Part shown: positions 61,725 through 64,000 of the stretch, piece by piece
Numbering within the stretch: the first letter of the stretch is position 1
Layout: each line of letters begins with the position of its first letter
Source: Brevibacterium sp. W7.2
GTDB taxonomy: Bacteria > Actinomycetota > Actinomycetes > Actinomycetales > Brevibacteriaceae
Assembly (NCBI RefSeq): GCF_018137945.1
Contig: NZ_CP073089.1
Location: 3,348,001-3,412,000 of the forward strand
Direction: 5' to 3'
DNA: 64,000 nt
The notes under the pieces: model-generated
Databases searched by the model: none
What the model was told of the DNA's origin: nothing
The model's input: the letters and a program-made list of their open reading frames with translations, nothing else
Made by a program: the position numbers and the translations under genes

Positions 61725-61803
61725 TGGTCGACTCCTTTGTGACATGGACTCAGTGACAGGGACTGCGGAAACGGGACTGTGGAACTGTGAACCAGGGAAC
61801 GTG

Positions 61804-61823
61804 ACACACGCCACTCCGTGTGT
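61804..61823. promoter_or_regulatory. ACACACG-6-CGTGTGT palindrome in the divergent promoter
   Basis: Perfect 7-base arms (61804-61810, 61817-61823) lie between the symporter and the DapA-family gene. GTGACA (61801) and TGTCAC (61844) form an outer symmetric pair. It is a plausible operator for a repressor controlling both directions. Confidence 0.45.
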
Positions 61824-61889
61824 GTACCATTGCACAGTAACATGTCACACCGCATTAATGAAGATGCGATCGAACCAGAGGGAGAACCC

Positions 61890-62819
61890 ATGTCGACCAA
61901 GCCCTGGCACGGTGTCATCGTCGCCACCGCCCTGCCGTTCACCGACGACTTCGCCGTCGACTACGACGCCTTCGCCGAGCACGTCGCGTGGCTCGCCGCC
62001 CACGGCTGCGACGGTGTCGCCCCCAACGGGTCGCTCGGCGAGTACCAGACGCTCTCGGACGACGAACGCGCCCGGGTCATCGCCACCGCCGCCGAGGCGA
62101 GCCCGACAGGCTTCCACGTCATGGCCGGCACCGGCGCCTACGGTGCCCTCCAGTCCCAGCGGTGGGCGGAGCAGGCAGCGGAGGCCGGCGCCACCTCGGT
62201 GATGCAGCTGCCGCCGAACACCTACCGAGCCGATGCCGAGATCGTCAAGGACCACTACGCAAGGGTCGCCACCGTCGGCCTGCCCGTCGTCGCCTACAAC
62301 AACCCCATCGACACGAAGGTCGACCTCGTCCCCTCCCTCATCGCCGAGATCCACGCCGCCGGCCACGTCGTCGGCGTCAAGGAGTTCTCCGGCGACCCCC
62401 GCCGCATCTACGAGATCAAGGAGCTCGCCCCCACCCTCGACATCCTCATCGGCACCGACGACACCGTCCTCGAGGTCGGCCTCGCCGGTGCCGTCGGCTG
62501 GGTCTCGGGCTACCCGAACGCGATCCCCCGCGCGTGCATCGAGCTCTTCGAGCTGTGCACCTCCGGCGACGTCGCCGACCTCGTCCGCGCCCAGGAGATC
62601 TACCGCGACCTCCACTCGCTCCTGCGCTGGGACTCGAAGACCGAGTTCGTTCAGGCGATCAAACTCTCGATGGACGTCCTCGGCCTGCGCGGCGGACTCT
62701 GCCGTCCCCCGCGCCTGCCGCTGTCCCAGCCGTTGGTCGAGCGCATCGTCGCCGACACCGAGGCCGCGGCCGCCAAGGGATACGCGACCGAGACCCGGGC
62801 GACCGCCTCGGCGCTCTAG
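61890..62819 (+). CDS. DapA/DHDPS family lyase or deaminase, possibly pyrroline-4-hydroxy-2-carboxylate deaminase
   Basis: A 309-residue Schiff-base TIM-barrel enzyme. GVIVATALPFTDDFAVDYDAFAEHVAWLAAHGCDGVAPNGSLGEYQTLSDDER is the family N-terminus, with VVAYNNP (Tyr) and VVGVKEFSGDPRRI (Schiff-base Lys). The ATG at 61890 has GGGAGAA upstream. The next gene is a proline-racemase-family epimerase, and in hydroxyproline catabolism a DapA-family deaminase handles pyrroline-4-hydroxy-2-carboxylate. That assignment rests on context; another keto-acid substrate is possible. Confidence 0.82.
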   Translation: MSTKPWHGVIVATALPFTDDFAVDYDAFAEHVAWLAAHGCDGVAPNGSLGEYQTLSDDERARVIATAAEASPTGFHVMAGTGAYGALQSQRWAEQAAEAGATSVMQLPPNTYRADAEIVKDHYARVATVGLPVVAYNNPIDTKVDLVPSLIAEIHAAGHVVGVKEFSGDPRRIYEIKELAPTLDILIGTDDTVLEVGLAGAVGWVSGYPNAIPRACIELFELCTSGDVADLVRAQEIYRDLHSLLRWDSKTEFVQAIKLSMDVLGLRGGLCRPPRLPLSQPLVERIVADTEAAAAKGYATETRATASAL

Positions 62820-62922
62820 ATATCATGCGAAGACCGGATCCCGGGGACCTCCCGGGACCCGGTCACCCGAACCCCACCCCCTCACCGCCGAGGGGACCCC
62901 GGCCATCAACGAGGAGGCCGCC

Positions 62923-63930
62923 TTGCGCACGTCCCGCGTCTTTCACGCCGTCGACTCGCACACCGAGGGCATGCCCACCCGCGTCATCACCGGCGGGGTC
63001 GGCGTGCTCCCGGGAGCGACGATGGCCGAGCGCCGCACATGGTTCATCACCCACCGCGACGAGCTGCGCACCCTGCTCATGACCGAACCCCGCGGGCACG
63101 CGTCGATGTCGGGGGCGATCCTCCAACCCCCGACCCGCCCCGACGCGGACTGGGGTGTCCTCTACATCGAGGTCTCCGGATGCCTGCCGATGTGCGGACA
63201 CGGCACGATCGGCGTCGCCACCGTCCTCGTTGAGACGGGGATGGTCGAGGTGAGCGAACCGGTGACGACGATCCGCCTCGACACCCCGGCAGGGCTCGTC
63301 CTCGCCGAGGTGGCCGTCACCGACGGTCACGCCGATGCCGTGACGATCACGAACGTCCCCTCCTTCTCCGACCGCCTCGGCGCCGAGGTGGAGGTGCCGG
63401 GCCTCGGGACGGTCACCTACGACCTCGCGTTCGGGGGCAATTTCTATGCGATCGTCGACACCGAGAGCCTCGGCATCGAGTTCCGGGAGGACCGGAGCAA
63501 CAAGGACGAGTTGCTCGCGGCGGGGCTGGCGATCATGGACGCGGTCAACGCGACCGATCCGCCCGTCCATCCGGAGCGCGACGACATCAGCGGCCTCCAC
63601 CACGTCTACCTCATGGCCCCGGGCTCGGATGCCCGGCGGTCCCGGCATGCCATGGCGATCTCCCCGGGCTGGTTCGACCGGTCCCCGTGCGGGACGGGCA
63701 CGAGTGCGCGGATGGCGCAGCTCCACGCGCGCGGGCAGCTGCCGCTCGAGACCGACTTCGTCAACGAGTCCTACATCGGGTCCCGGTTCGTCGGCCGCCT
63801 CGTCGGGGAGACCACGGTGGGCGGCCGTCCGGCGGTCGTGCCGACCGTGACCGGCCGGGCCTGGGTGACCGGCACCGTGCAGTACTTCCTCGATCCGTCC
63901 GATCCGTTCCCGGCGGGATTCCTCCTATGA
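62923..63930 (+). CDS. Proline racemase family protein, likely 4-hydroxyproline 2-epimerase
   Basis: A 335-residue cofactor-free epimerase. Two catalytic Cys are present: LPMCGHGTIGVATVLVETG and RSPCGTGTSARMAQLHARGQL. The N-terminus FHAVDSHTEGMPTRVITGGV is typical. The TTG at 62923 is chosen because GAGGAGG precedes it at five bases and no closer ATG or GTG matches the conserved N-terminus. Two Cys fit 4-hydroxyproline epimerase or proline racemase rather than the dehydratase. It is about 100 bases from the DapA-family gene and overlaps the next gene by ATGA. Confidence 0.88.
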   Translation: MRTSRVFHAVDSHTEGMPTRVITGGVGVLPGATMAERRTWFITHRDELRTLLMTEPRGHASMSGAILQPPTRPDADWGVLYIEVSGCLPMCGHGTIGVATVLVETGMVEVSEPVTTIRLDTPAGLVLAEVAVTDGHADAVTITNVPSFSDRLGAEVEVPGLGTVTYDLAFGGNFYAIVDTESLGIEFREDRSNKDELLAAGLAIMDAVNATDPPVHPERDDISGLHHVYLMAPGSDARRSRHAMAISPGWFDRSPCGTGTSARMAQLHARGQLPLETDFVNESYIGSRFVGRLVGETTVGGRPAVVPTVTGRAWVTGTVQYFLDPSDPFPAGFLL

Positions 63931-64000
63931 GTATCCTCGTAGTCAGCCGACGAAAGGACTCTCCCGTGCCGGATCTCCCCCGCCTCGATCGCCCGAAGAA
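63927..64000 (+). CDS. Start of a further gene, cut by the window edge
   Basis: An ATG at 63927 overlaps the epimerase stop (ATGA). A GTG at 63966 in the same frame has AAAGGA upstream and may be the true start (VPDLPRLDRPKK). Too short to assign. As part of this operon it may be the next catabolic enzyme or the regulator. Confidence 0.5.
   Translation, partial: MSILVVSRRKDSPVPDLPRLDRPK

Noticed and set aside
60210..61742. Long plus-strand open frame of 510 codons opposite the AGCS symporter
   Set aside because: The translation is Asp/Glu/Arg/Gly-rich, typical of antisense shadows. The symporter frame on the other strand is unmistakable.
1..64000. CRISPR arrays, rRNA, tRNA, transposases and integrases
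   Set aside because: I looked for regularly spaced repeats, conserved rRNA/tRNA features and DDE or tyrosine/serine recombinase proteins and found none.

Overview
The window is chromosomal DNA of a high-GC Gram-positive actinobacterium. The support is GC-rich coding with frequent GTG and TTG starts, a DUF3151 protein, an ECF sigma/zinc anti-sigma pair, LPXTG-type pilins with a class C sortase, an MmpL-like exporter and TagGH-type polysaccharide exporters. Micrococcales, perhaps Brevibacteriaceae, is my best guess from gene content; no rRNA or tRNA is present to prove it. No CRISPR array, transposase, integrase or complete IS was seen.

Layout. 1-4.4 kb: end of a catalase, then an MmpL-type exporter convergent with a MarR regulator. 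4.5-6.2 kb: a RES toxin/antitoxin module whose toxin frame is broken, enclosed by two ~80-bp direct repeats that each fold into a hairpin. 6.1-9.9 kb: methyltransferase, DUF3151 protein, a GDPD-like membrane protein that appears to lack catalytic residues, a family 2 glycosyltransferase and a small lipoprotein. 10-11.2 kb: ECF sigma factor and zinc anti-sigma factor. 11.3-16.8 kb: a compact sortase-pilus locus (tip adhesin, shaft pilin, class C sortase) with a strong hairpin between pilin and sortase. 17.2-25.5 kb: malic enzyme, two CNNM/CBS membrane proteins, a coupled three-gene cluster (acyl-CoA dehydrogenase-like, PIG-L deacetylase/methyltransferase fusion, glycosyltransferase) and a TetR regulator. 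25.7-33.1 kb: GlsB-type membrane protein, trehalose-6-phosphate synthase, a CitA/CitB-type two-component system divergent from a DctA-type symporter, and an LCP-like protein that looks degenerate.

33.1-58.7 kb is a cell-surface polysaccharide island. A FlaA1/CapD-type sugar-nucleotide enzyme, a polyprenyl-phosphate sugar transferase, several glycosyltransferases, two separate TagGH-type ABC exporters, a TupA-like ATP-grasp ligase, a DUF6270 protein, a GH79-like lipoprotein and the divergent wecB/wecC pair for UDP-ManNAcA together suggest an ABC-exported teichuronic-acid-like or capsular polymer. I saw no Wzx flippase or Wzy polymerase. Several proteins at 37-42.6 kb could not be assigned.

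58.7-64 kb: a ferredoxin-reductase-type flavoprotein, an AGCS symporter, and, divergently, a DapA-family lyase plus a proline-racemase-family epimerase that together suggest hydroxyproline catabolism.

The strongest pattern outside annotated genes is a near-palindromic 10-mer, CGCCGAGGCG. I count 34 copies on either strand, several between genes, outside the 33.0-59.1 kb stretch and none inside it. This marks the polysaccharide island as a different sequence regime and may be a highly iterated functional motif of the host chromosome.
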